Shown here one piece after another: positions 8,080 through 14,309 of a stretch of DNA of 64,000 bases. The DNA lies in the NCBI RefSeq assembly GCF_022835695.1, contig NZ_BQUV01000002.1:496001-560000 (forward strand), written 5' to 3'. Positions within the stretch are counted from its first letter, which is position 1. Each line of letters starts with the position of its first letter. Under the pieces are notes generated by a model that searched no databases, was not told the origin of the DNA, and worked only from the letters and a program-made list of their open reading frames with translations. Both the position numbers and the translations under genes were made by a program. Source of the stretch: Bradyrhizobium sp. Ce-3. GTDB taxonomy: Bacteria > Pseudomonadota > Alphaproteobacteria > Rhizobiales > Xanthobacteraceae.

Positions 8080-8352
8080 ATGCGCATCGTCGTGACACTT
8101 GAAGTCTTCTCACGTGAAGTCTTGGCACGTGAAGTCTTGGCATTTGGAGTTTTGGCACTTGGACTGTTGGTCATGCTGTGCGTGTCGGCGAGCGCCGCAC
8201 CACGGCGTCAGTCCCACGCACGCCAGGCTGCACCTGTTCATTCGCCCGCGGCTGCGGCGCCGGCAGGGCGCTTCGCCGTTCCCGGCTGGAGCGACCAGTC
8301 GACCCGCCAATGGCTCGACCGTGCCTCGTCCTATGTGGGCCTGGGTGGCTAG
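8080..8352 (+). CDS. Small secreted protein with repeat-built signal region
   Basis: A 90-aa protein with an N-terminal hydrophobic stretch (residues 5-38) ending at SASA-APRR, a likely signal peptidase site. The early part of the signal is encoded by five 15-bp tandem repeats and reads TLEVF-SREVL-AREVL-AFGVL-ALGLL. The mature 50 residues are Ala/Pro-rich with a conserved-looking tail (GWSDQSTRQWLDRASSYVGLGG). Charged residues inside the repeats make the first part an unusual signal, so an alternative start further in is possible, but none is obvious. Function unknown. Confidence 0.55.
   Translation: MRIVVTLEVFSREVLAREVLAFGVLALGLLVMLCVSASAAPRRQSHARQAAPVHSPAAAAPAGRFAVPGWSDQSTRQWLDRASSYVGLGG
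8096..8170 (+). repeat. Five-unit 15-bp tandem repeat inside a coding region
   Basis: Units: CACTTGAAGTCTTCT, CACGTGAAGTCTTGG twice, CATTTGGAGTTTTGG and CACTTGGACTGTTGG. Two copies are identical and the outer ones are diverged. Being 15 bp, changes in copy number keep the reading frame and add or remove five residues. Confidence 0.9.
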
Positions 8353-8373
8353 TCGGGCAGCGGCGGCGCCAAC

Positions 8374-8670
8374 TCAATCGTCGTCGGCTTCGTCAGTCCC
8401 CCGCGCGTTCGCCGCCGAGCGGCCGCCGTACTGCCGGGGAACGGCTGCGGCCTTTCTCGCGCTGATGCCCTCGCTCTCACGCAGTTCCTTCCGCGCGCGC
8501 CGCGCCGTTCGCATCGCGCGCTTGATGTTTGAATCGTGCGAGTCCTCGTCGAAGAACAGAACGATCTCGCAGCTCGGGCACTGGCGCGAATACCCGTTCT
8601 GCAGCCGCTTGGCGCGATCGCGGAAGACGTTCTTGCAGCGTGTGCAACGGACCTGGACGGAGTCTTCCAT
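8374..8670 (-). CDS. Zinc-ribbon protein
   Basis: A 98-aa protein whose N-terminal 40 residues form a four-cysteine zinc ribbon: VRCTRCKNVF and RQCPSCEIVLFF, with the two CxxC knuckles about 20 residues apart. The rest is a basic helical region (KRAMRTARRARKELRESEG) and a disordered acidic end (GTDEADDD). Such ribbons in small proteins usually bind nucleic acid or partner proteins. The Met before EDSVQVRC is the only sensible start. Function unknown. Confidence 0.8.
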   Translation of the reverse strand: MEDSVQVRCTRCKNVFRDRAKRLQNGYSRQCPSCEIVLFFDEDSHDSNIKRAMRTARRARKELRESEGISARKAAAVPRQYGGRSAANARGTDEADDD

Positions 8671-8907
8671 ATCGATCCCAAAACATCGATGAACAATGAG
8701 CGCGCGGGCAATCTTCTTGAGGAAGCAATTCCAGATTAAGAAATCACGAAGCCCGTCGCGAGAATTGGAACCTGGACGTGATGAACCGGATGCGCCCGGA
8801 ACCTCAAGCGCCGGTCGGAACTTTGTTCACGCACGGAGAACTACGGAAGCATTCGTGCGCTGAATGAGAAAGATCGAGCCCCTATTTCAGAGCAGACCGC
8901 AAGCAGC

Positions 8908-8946
8908 AAAAAAGAAAGGCCTCAGCGCGTGGGCCACGCTGAGGCC
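8908..8946 (-). terminator. Leftward intrinsic terminator
   Basis: A perfect 10-bp stem (GGCCTCAGCG at 8918-8927 with CGCTGAGGCC at 8937-8946) followed, on the minus strand, by a T-rich tract (complement of AAAAAAGAAA at 8908-8917). It would end transcripts coming from the right, the nearest gene being the DUF992 gene about 450 bases away. Confidence 0.75.
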
Positions 8947-9017
8947 AAGTTGACACTTTGGTCGTGAGGCACCGTCACCAGCGCCTCGGTGCTTAACCTA
9001 TCCTCGTTTCTCTCCAG

Positions 9018-9147
9018 TCAAATGGCCCATTTGGGCCATGATCGCTGGCGGCGGATGTGCGACCTGCAGGCATCAGGATGTTGCACCACCTGTTGCCAGA
9101 GCCGACGCCGTCCGCGTGTATTTCAAGCGGGCGGCGTCGTGCTTCTT
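9018..9147 (+). ncRNA. Candidate small RNA, copy 1 of a tandem pair
   Basis: An intergenic block ending in an intrinsic terminator: stem GACGCCGTCCGC (9104-9115), loop of 11, GCGGGCGGCGTC (9127-9138, one G-U pair), then GTGCTTCTT. A related block with the same layout follows at about 9218-9346. The outermost stem pair differs between copies (G-C here, A-T there), a compensatory change that supports RNA structure. Near the 5' end is an 18-base palindrome (ATGGCCCA, TT, TGGGCCAT; 9022-9039). The 5' end is a guess from where similarity begins. Confidence 0.6.
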
Positions 9148-9217
9148 GCGCGCCGATTTGCGCGCCGCTGTGTTCCGGAACCAACGAGATTCAAGCCGGT
9201 CCGCCCAGCGCGTGATA

Positions 9218-9346
9218 GCCAATTTGGGACATGCGCCTTTGGCACAAAGTGTGCAGAGTCGGATCCGTCAGGATTTTGCATCACCTTCCTGGGGCTAGGG
9301 CCAACGCCGTCCGCATATATTTCAAGCGGGCGGCGTTGTGCTTTTT
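9218..9346 (+). ncRNA. Candidate small RNA, copy 2 of a tandem pair
   Basis: Shares with copy 1 the 5' block (AATTTGGGACATG here, CATTTGGGCCATG there), a central block (GTCAGGATTTTGCATCACC against ATCAGGATGTTGCACCACC) and the terminator hairpin: AACGCCGTCCGC (9303-9314), an 11-base loop ending ATTTCAA, GCGGGCGGCGTT (9326-9337), then GTGCTTTTT. The better T tract makes this the stronger terminator. Spacing between shared blocks is similar in both copies, while the connecting sequence has diverged. No known family was recognised. Confidence 0.6.
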
Positions 9347-9391
9347 GGCGGCCGCGCAAGTTTTCTTCGACGACCAGGCTGCACGCCGAGG

Positions 9392-9850
9392 TCAGTGATC
9401 CGCCGGCCGGATCTCGAGGTTTTCGACCTTCACGGGCGGAGGTGAGGGATCGGCCTGCTCATTCAACGGACGCAGCGTGATCGCAGCGCTGGTGCCGCCG
9501 GCGAGCACGTTGGCGCCGGCGCCGGCGTCGTGCGTGTAACCACCAGCGAGATCGCCGGGTCCGAGCCACGGCACCGGCGCCATCACCTTCCAGCTCAATG
9601 CGACGTCCTGATCGCCGATGAAAACGTTGAGGTCGCGAACGGCCGCGACATAGCGACTGTCCGGCGCACCATCGACATGCAGGACGCAATCGAGATTGGT
9701 GAACGGGCCCAGGATGAAGCCGGCATCGGGCCCACCACGACACTCAAGCGTCCCGGCCTGCACCTGCTGTGCATCTGCTGGTGCGATGTGGATGGCGAGC
9801 GCTGCTGCGCCACACACCGCAGAGATGATCCAATGGCCCGTCCTGCGCAT
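9392..9850 (-). CDS. DUF992 family secreted protein
   Basis: A 152-aa exported protein. Residues 1-28 are a signal peptide ending in ADA before QQVQAG. The mature domain has the DUF992 hallmarks as I recall them: VQAGTLECRGG at the start, a second cysteine in NLDCVLHV, GDLAGGYTHDAGAGANVLAGG in the middle, and a late ITLRPLN strand. The two cysteines probably form a disulfide. DUF992 proteins occur in Rhizobiales and their function is unknown. The Met before RRTG is preferred to the one four codons earlier. Confidence 0.85.
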   Translation of the reverse strand: MRRTGHWIISAVCGAAALAIHIAPADAQQVQAGTLECRGGPDAGFILGPFTNLDCVLHVDGAPDSRYVAAVRDLNVFIGDQDVALSWKVMAPVPWLGPGDLAGGYTHDAGAGANVLAGGTSAAITLRPLNEQADPSPPPVKVENLEIRPADH

Positions 9851-9940
9851 GGTGCCGTACAACGCGCATGCGCGCGCAATCGGCGCGCGACCTCGCGCGC
9901 GTCCTTCGCTTGTGGTTAAGAGAGGCTTAGAAAGCGGGGT

Positions 9941-10141
9941 TTGGCGGCTAGCCGCAGATATGAGTCACCGGTCCCGGCACCGACGCCAAACGGTTCGGAT
10001 CACTGGCAATTGGCCTGTCCCGGAAACTACGCCGCCGGGCTCGAAATGCATTGTCCCGGCGGCGCCCTGTTTCAATCTGGGCCCGCAATCCCAGTGATGG
10101 TCTGTCTGCAAACCCCGTGCAAAGGTTCGAAGCCACCGTAG
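9941..10141 (+). CDS. Doubtful small ORF with cysteine-rich end
   Basis: A 66-codon frame from a TTG with no good ribosome binding site. The second half (LACPGNYAAGLEMHCPGG, then VMVCLQTPCKG) looks protein-like with four cysteines, which is why it is noted. It could be a remnant of a larger gene or chance. There is no signal peptide or second copy to support it, and the first half looks non-coding. Confidence 0.25.
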   Translation: MAASRRYESPVPAPTPNGSDHWQLACPGNYAAGLEMHCPGGALFQSGPAIPVMVCLQTPCKGSKPP

Positions 10142-10152
10142 TCATACGGGGG

Positions 10153-10287
10153 CTAACGTCTGGCGATGGATTGCTGTTGGTTGCCGATCTTCTTGTGACC
10201 GGGCGGAGGCCCGATCGTTGCCCACACCACAGCCGCGATCACGATCGCGGTCAGGATGGCGCCGGCCAGGGGCCGGTCGTTGTCCAC
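10153..10287 (-). CDS. Very small single-pass membrane protein (44 aa)
   Basis: A GTG start 11 bases after the stop of the 27-aa gene gives a 44-residue protein: a polar start (DNDRPLAG), one transmembrane helix (AILTAIVIAAVVWATI, about residues 10-26) and a basic tail (GPPPGHKKIGNQQQSIARR). The close spacing suggests reinitiation after the 27-aa gene. Function unknown. Confidence 0.5.
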   Translation of the reverse strand: MDNDRPLAGAILTAIVIAAVVWATIGPPPGHKKIGNQQQSIARR

Positions 10288-10298
10288 GCGCCGCCCGA

Positions 10299-10382
10299 TC
10301 AGCTGTGATGCTCCAGCTTCCGCATTTCCTGCAGGCGAGCCAGGCAAAAGTCCCGATACAATTCGTTGATGAAATCCCACAT
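10299..10382 (-). CDS. Very small protein (27 aa)
   Basis: ATG at 10382 with a strong AAAGGGG eight bases upstream opens a 27-codon frame encoding WDFINELYRDFCLARLQEMR and a His-rich end. It is an amphipathic helix with one cysteine. The good ribosome binding site and close coupling to the following 44-aa membrane protein argue that it is translated. Function unknown. Confidence 0.5.
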   Translation of the reverse strand: MWDFINELYRDFCLARLQEMRKLEHHS

Positions 10383-10694
10383 GACCGAATCCCCTTTGGT
10401 CTAATGGTCGAAGGCTAGGCCGGGTTTGTTTCCGGCCGGCTTCGCGGCGCGCGGAAAATGGTTTCATCGAAGGGGTAATGGCGTGGCGATCCCGGAAGAG
10501 TGATTGGCGAAATCGCTCACAGCCAACTACTAGACGATCGGTCTAATTTAATGGGTCGCAGTAAAATGCAGCGATATCGGCTTCGGCGGAGTTCGGTCTC
10601 TGCCGACCGCTGACGGATTGATCGAGACATCTTCAATCAACAACGTCCGCCGACTCCTTTGCGGTTGGCTGGTTTCCGACATGAGAGGTCACAC
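10383..10694. other. Regulatory intergenic region upstream of the secreted protein gene
   Basis: About 310 bases between divergent genes. It holds the NemR-type operator at 10531-10545 with a TTTAAT hexamer just downstream, and further on an inverted repeat GATTGA ... TCAATC (about 10617-10640). No gene is seen. Confidence 0.6.
10531..10545. promoter_or_regulatory. TetR (NemR/AcuR-like) operator
   Basis: TAGACGATCGGTCTA, an inverted repeat TAGAC-N5-GTCTA. The identical 15-mer lies just before the tetR gene at 13081. It resembles the NemR box TAGACC-N4-GGTCTA, shorter by one base. A -10-like TTTAAT follows at 10547-10552, at the same offset as TATAAT at the tetR copy. Confidence 0.75.
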
Positions 10695-11213
10695 ATGGCT
10701 CGCAAGATCGCGCTTGGAATGACGATCGCTCTCGCAACGGCTCTGACCGCTCCGGTGGCCATGGCCCAGCAGAAGCACCGTGTCAGCTATGATACCGCGG
10801 CAACTCAGACGACATACACCCAACAACATGTCATCGATGTCGGCGATATTCCGGGACATCAAGCTCGGCTCTTCGAAATTCGGCGGACCTATGGGGACGA
10901 TGCCCCCATGATCAACGGGTCGAAGCTGAAGGAGCAGTGGACGCGCGGCATGTCGGACTACATCGACAACAATGGTCCGGCCCTCATCTACAACGTCTGG
11001 ATACTGGAGAATGGCGACAAGTTTTTTGTCAGGACATCTCTGGTCGCCCAAAGCAGTGGAGACGGGAAGCTTACAAACATGACGTCGGGCGTCATTACCG
11101 GAGGCACAGGTAGCCTCGCCAGGATTCGTGGCATCATCAGCAGCCACGGGCCGTCCGAGCCGAACGCCGGCGTCAATGCCAATCAGACCGACATCGACTA
11201 TTGGATGGAGTGA
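10695..11213 (+). CDS. Secreted protein of unknown function under the TetR operator
   Basis: A 172-aa protein with a clear signal peptide (residues 1-25, KIALGMTIALATALTAPVAMA-QQ). The mature part is rich in beta-strand pattern and ends with TSGVITGGTGSLARIRGII, recalling the glycine-rich strand pair of allene oxide cyclase or dirigent-type barrels; that resemblance is weak. The start is fixed by GAGAGG upstream. The gene lies 150 bases after the shared operator and is followed by the alpha/beta hydrolase gene, so both probably answer to the TetR regulator. Confidence 0.75.
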   Translation: MARKIALGMTIALATALTAPVAMAQQKHRVSYDTAATQTTYTQQHVIDVGDIPGHQARLFEIRRTYGDDAPMINGSKLKEQWTRGMSDYIDNNGPALIYNVWILENGDKFFVRTSLVAQSSGDGKLTNMTSGVITGGTGSLARIRGIISSHGPSEPNAGVNANQTDIDYWME

Positions 11214-11233
11214 GAAGGTCTTCGCGACAGGCG

Positions 11234-11261
11234 ATGGACCGGCGAGAAACGGCCGGTCCAT
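11234..11261 (+). terminator. Hairpin after the secreted-protein gene
   Basis: ATGGACCGGC pairs exactly with GCCGGTCCAT around an 8-base loop, followed by TTGTGTCCGTTT. It is a moderate terminator or attenuator that may lower read-through into the hydrolase gene. Confidence 0.55.
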
Positions 11262-11353
11262 TGTGTCCGTTTCCACGATGTTTCCCCCTGTGACGAGATC
11301 TGGACAACGGCGACACCAAAAACGTCATGGCGATCAAGCCGGGAGGAGTCCAA

Positions 11354-12940
11354 ATGTTGCACCTGAACAGGTCCATCGTGGCGTTTCTGCTCTGCCTGCT
11401 CAGCCTCATCGCTGTGACGCGATCTGCGTCCGCGGAAGTCACCAAAATCGAATTCACCTCGAAGCAGCCGTACGGTACGTTTCGCGCCGGCGACTATGTG
11501 ATCTGGCAGGGCATGATCCATGGCGACCTGGCGCCGCAAGAGGTCATTCCGGGCATCGACAGGGCGGCGCGCAATGAACGCGGGCGCGTCGACTATGCCG
11601 CAAAGATCATCCTCATGATGCCGGCGGCTCTGCGCGCCGGTAACGGCGCATTGCTGGTGGATGTGCCCAATCGCGGTCGCGTCTACGCCGAGGCGCTCTA
11701 CAACTCGCCGCGCGACGCGCCGTTTCTCTCCGGCACGCTGGAGCAGGGCACCGGCTTTCTCCAGGACCACGGTTTTGCGATCGCCGAGGTGCATTGGGAA
11801 CTCGGACAGGGCGCGGAGCTACCTTCGTTCGCCGACAGCGACGGCAAGACGCGCTATGTCGAGGGGGTAGGCTTTGCGATCGTGCGCGATACCGCGGATT
11901 TCCTCGCGCACGCAGCCGCTGACGCCGGAGGAACGCCGAACCCGCTCAAGGGCGCTATCAGCCGCGTGCTCGCGAGCGGCAAATCCCAGGACGGACGCTT
12001 CCTGAAGACCTTTCTCTTGAACGGCTTCAACATGGCGGGCAACCGTCGCGTATTCGACGGCATGCACGTGTTCGTCTCGGCTGCTGGTCTTCTTCCCATC
12101 CTGCAGACCGGCCTCGGGCCGCAATCGAGCGGCGAGGAGGCTCCCACCTTCGCCAATCCGGACTTTCCCGGCGTCAATGACGGGCCGTTCACGATCGGCG
12201 AGATCACCGCCAAGGTCGCGGCGCGTGGCGAGGTGCCGCCGAAGATGATGCTGGTCAACTCGACCACGGATTACTACTCGCTGCGCGCTTCGCTCGGCCG
12301 CACCGGCGCGTCCGGTACCGCGGACCAGCCGCTCCCCGCCAACGTGCGGATGTACGATGTCGCCGGCGGCTCGCATGTGGTCGTTCCAAAGGCGCCCACG
12401 TGCACGCAATCGCCCGGCCGTCTTGATTGGGCTCCCTTGTCGCGGGCCTTGTTGCTGCATCTCGATGACTGGGTGAGCCGCAACGCCGAGCCGCCCGCCA
12501 GCGAGTTGATGCCGCTCGAAACCGCGAGCGGCGATCCGCCCGCGCTGCGCGCACCGACCGCGCTTTCCGCTGCCGCGATCCAGGTGCCGAAGCGCGATCA
12601 GGACGGCAACGCGCTCGGCGGCGTCCGGCTGCCTGACATCGCGGTGCCGACCGGCACCAATGGCGGACAGAACCAGCCGCAGACGTTCACCTGCATGCTG
12701 GTTGGATCCTTCTCGCCCTTCGCTGCGACGAAAGCGGAACGGGAACGCACGCCCGACACCCGTCCGTCGATCGAGGAGCGCTATCGCACCCGCAACGATT
12801 ACGTGAACCGGATCCGCATCGCCGCGCAGGACCTCGTGACGCGCGGCCTCATGCTGCCGGACGACGCCGCGGTGATCGTTCAGGAAGCCGCGTCGAGCAA
12901 ACTGTTCGCACCTGCCCCTGCGAATGACGCGCCGCGCTGA
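11354..12940 (+). CDS. Exported alpha/beta hydrolase domain-containing protein (Abhydrolase_10 type)
   Basis: A 528-aa protein. GGAGGAG five bases ahead of the ATG at 11354 fixes the start, giving a signal peptide ending SASA-EVTKIEF. The body matches the PF20091-type alpha/beta hydrolase domain as I recall it: NRGRVYAEALYN, GTGFLQDHGFAIAEVHWELG, FLLNGFNMAGNRRVFDGMHVF in place of a classical nucleophile elbow, and late RMYDVAGGSHVV with a likely catalytic His. Some family members are annotated as esterases, but the substrate is unknown. Clustering with a NemR-like regulator suggests a role against reactive or toxic organic compounds. Confidence 0.82.
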   Translation: MLHLNRSIVAFLLCLLSLIAVTRSASAEVTKIEFTSKQPYGTFRAGDYVIWQGMIHGDLAPQEVIPGIDRAARNERGRVDYAAKIILMMPAALRAGNGALLVDVPNRGRVYAEALYNSPRDAPFLSGTLEQGTGFLQDHGFAIAEVHWELGQGAELPSFADSDGKTRYVEGVGFAIVRDTADFLAHAAADAGGTPNPLKGAISRVLASGKSQDGRFLKTFLLNGFNMAGNRRVFDGMHVFVSAAGLLPILQTGLGPQSSGEEAPTFANPDFPGVNDGPFTIGEITAKVAARGEVPPKMMLVNSTTDYYSLRASLGRTGASGTADQPLPANVRMYDVAGGSHVVVPKAPTCTQSPGRLDWAPLSRALLLHLDDWVSRNAEPPASELMPLETASGDPPALRAPTALSAAAIQVPKRDQDGNALGGVRLPDIAVPTGTNGGQNQPQTFTCMLVGSFSPFAATKAERERTPDTRPSIEERYRTRNDYVNRIRIAAQDLVTRGLMLPDDAAVIVQEAASSKLFAPAPANDAPR

Positions 12941-13080
12941 GCGACGCCCGGGTCACGTGCGCGACACCTTGGTGATCTGCTCTTCCGAGAATCTGCCCTT
13001 ACGCATGGTCGTGAACAGAACCGTAAGTTAGAACCGGGGCGTTTCAGGGGAGCAGGTCAATCCAGGCAGGCTTGCTCTCC

Positions 13081-13102
13081 TAGACGATCGGTCTATTATA
13101 AT
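13081..13102 (+). promoter_or_regulatory. Operator and -10 element of the tetR gene
   Basis: TAGACGATCGGTCTA (13081-13095), identical to the site at 10531, followed directly by TATAAT (13097-13102). The operator occupies the space between a weak TTGCTC -35 candidate (13072-13077) and the -10, so a bound repressor would block RNA polymerase and the gene should be autoregulated. Confidence 0.75.
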
Positions 13103-13106
13103 CTGC

Positions 13107-13739
13107 ATGAGCAAGACGCTGCCTCTCCGCCGTCGCGGGCGACCGCCTAAAGAACTTGCGGGCACTAGCGCGACCCGTGAGGCGCTGGTCCGTGCAGGTG
13201 TCGTCATGCTGACGGAGAAGGGCTATTCCGCGACGGGGATCGAGGAGGTCTTGCGTAGCGTCGACGTGCCAAAGGGTTCGTTCTACCACTACTTTCCGAG
13301 CAAGGAAGCGTTCGGAGCGGAACTGATCGACAGCTACGCCGCCTATTTTTCGCGGAAGCTCGACAGCTTCTTCCTGAACGAGCAACACCCCCCGCTGGAG
13401 AGGCTGAAGGGTTTTACCGACGATGCTGCGTTCGCCATGAAGCGCTTCCGTTATACGCGCGGCTGTTTGGTCGGCAATCTTGGCCAGGAGATGGGCGCAC
13501 TTCCACAATCTTTTCGTCAGCAACTATTCGCTGTGTTCATCGACTGGCAGCAGCGCACAGCCAAGTGCCTGAGGTCTGCTCAGACAATGGGTGCGATCTC
13601 TTCCAGCCACGATTGCGATTGGCTTGCCGAATTCTTCTGGATCGGCTGGGAGGGCGCGGTCCTGCGCGCCAAACTCGAGCGCCGTTCCGAGCCGCTTCGC
13701 TCCTTCTCGGAAGGTTTTTTCAAACTGCTCAGTAAGTGA
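13107..13739 (+). CDS. TetR-family repressor, NemR/AcuR-like
   Basis: A 210-aa regulator. The N-terminus RRRGRPPKELAG leads into a TetR helix-turn-helix (TREALVRAGVVMLTEKGYSATGIEEVL, then VPKGSFYHYFPSKEAFG; residues 20-70). The ligand domain contains YTRGCLVGNLGQEMG with Cys-120, matching the GCLxGN motif of NemR and AcuR, where a cysteine senses electrophiles or acrylate-type ligands. The same operator precedes its own gene and the operon at 10695-12940. The -10 hexamer ends only four bases before the ATG, so the mRNA would be leaderless or the real start is a later codon. Confidence 0.9.
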   Translation: MSKTLPLRRRGRPPKELAGTSATREALVRAGVVMLTEKGYSATGIEEVLRSVDVPKGSFYHYFPSKEAFGAELIDSYAAYFSRKLDSFFLNEQHPPLERLKGFTDDAAFAMKRFRYTRGCLVGNLGQEMGALPQSFRQQLFAVFIDWQQRTAKCLRSAQTMGAISSSHDCDWLAEFFWIGWEGAVLRAKLERRSEPLRSFSEGFFKLLSK

Positions 13740-13941
13740 GCCTTTTTGTCATCGGGTCGTTCAATATCGAAACAACCGTTTCGCTGTGCGGGGTTCGGGG
13801 ATTTTTTCGGGGATTTGGTGCAACATTTGGCGTCATACAGCTGCATTGAGCGACATCTGTTCTACACAAAGCGTGAATTAGCTTTGCACCGCAAACCAGC
13901 TAAAGGCCTTTGAAATTTAAGGAAGTTTGGCCTCTGAAAAC

Positions 13942-14018
13942 TGGCGATCCCGACAGGATTCGAACCTGTAACCCGCGGAGTAGAAATCCGCTACTCTATC
14001 CAGTTGAGCTACGGGACC
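13942..14018 (-). tRNA. tRNA-Arg (TCT)
   Basis: The minus strand folds as a full cloverleaf: acceptor GGTCCCG with CGGGATC, D arm AGCTCAACTGGATAGAG, anticodon stem GCGGA/TCCGC with loop TTTCTAC (anticodon TCT), T arm ACAGG-TTCGAAT-CCTGT, encoded GCCA end. It reads AGA codons. No integrase gene or duplicated 3' end was seen nearby. Confidence 0.96.
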
Positions 14019-14309
14019 GTCGCCGTCTTGTAGCATCCGCAATATGAAAAATCCGCCCTTCCGCCAAGTCCGTCCGAACCGATTTTTGTGGTCAGACGAC
14101 AAAGGCGAGCAGGGGTCCCGCCCTGTGTTGGCCAGACCAGCCCGCCGAGCCGGCATGACGCTGCCGCCCGGGCGGCTGGTCGAAGGAATGTCGGCAATGC
14201 GAGCTGCGACGTTTTCGACCGTTCATGTCCGCGCCTTCACGCCGTCACCTTTTCGCGCATTTTTGGCCCCAACGCGGCGTTCGACCGCGGGGCGTTCAGG
14301 AGCTCCATC

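Noticed and set aside
8096-8170. Short direct repeats considered as a CRISPR array
   Set aside because: Units are contiguous, 15 bp, without spacers, and lie within a coding frame. No cas genes are present.
8993-9359. Minus-strand frames with a shared peptide PLEI-ADGVG
   Set aside because: The similarity follows from the repeated terminator hairpin DNA. There is no ribosome binding site, and the paired base change fits RNA structure better than coding.
13740-13941. Possible integration site at the tRNA-Arg 3' end
   Set aside because: No integrase, no second copy of the tRNA end and no composition change were found in the window.
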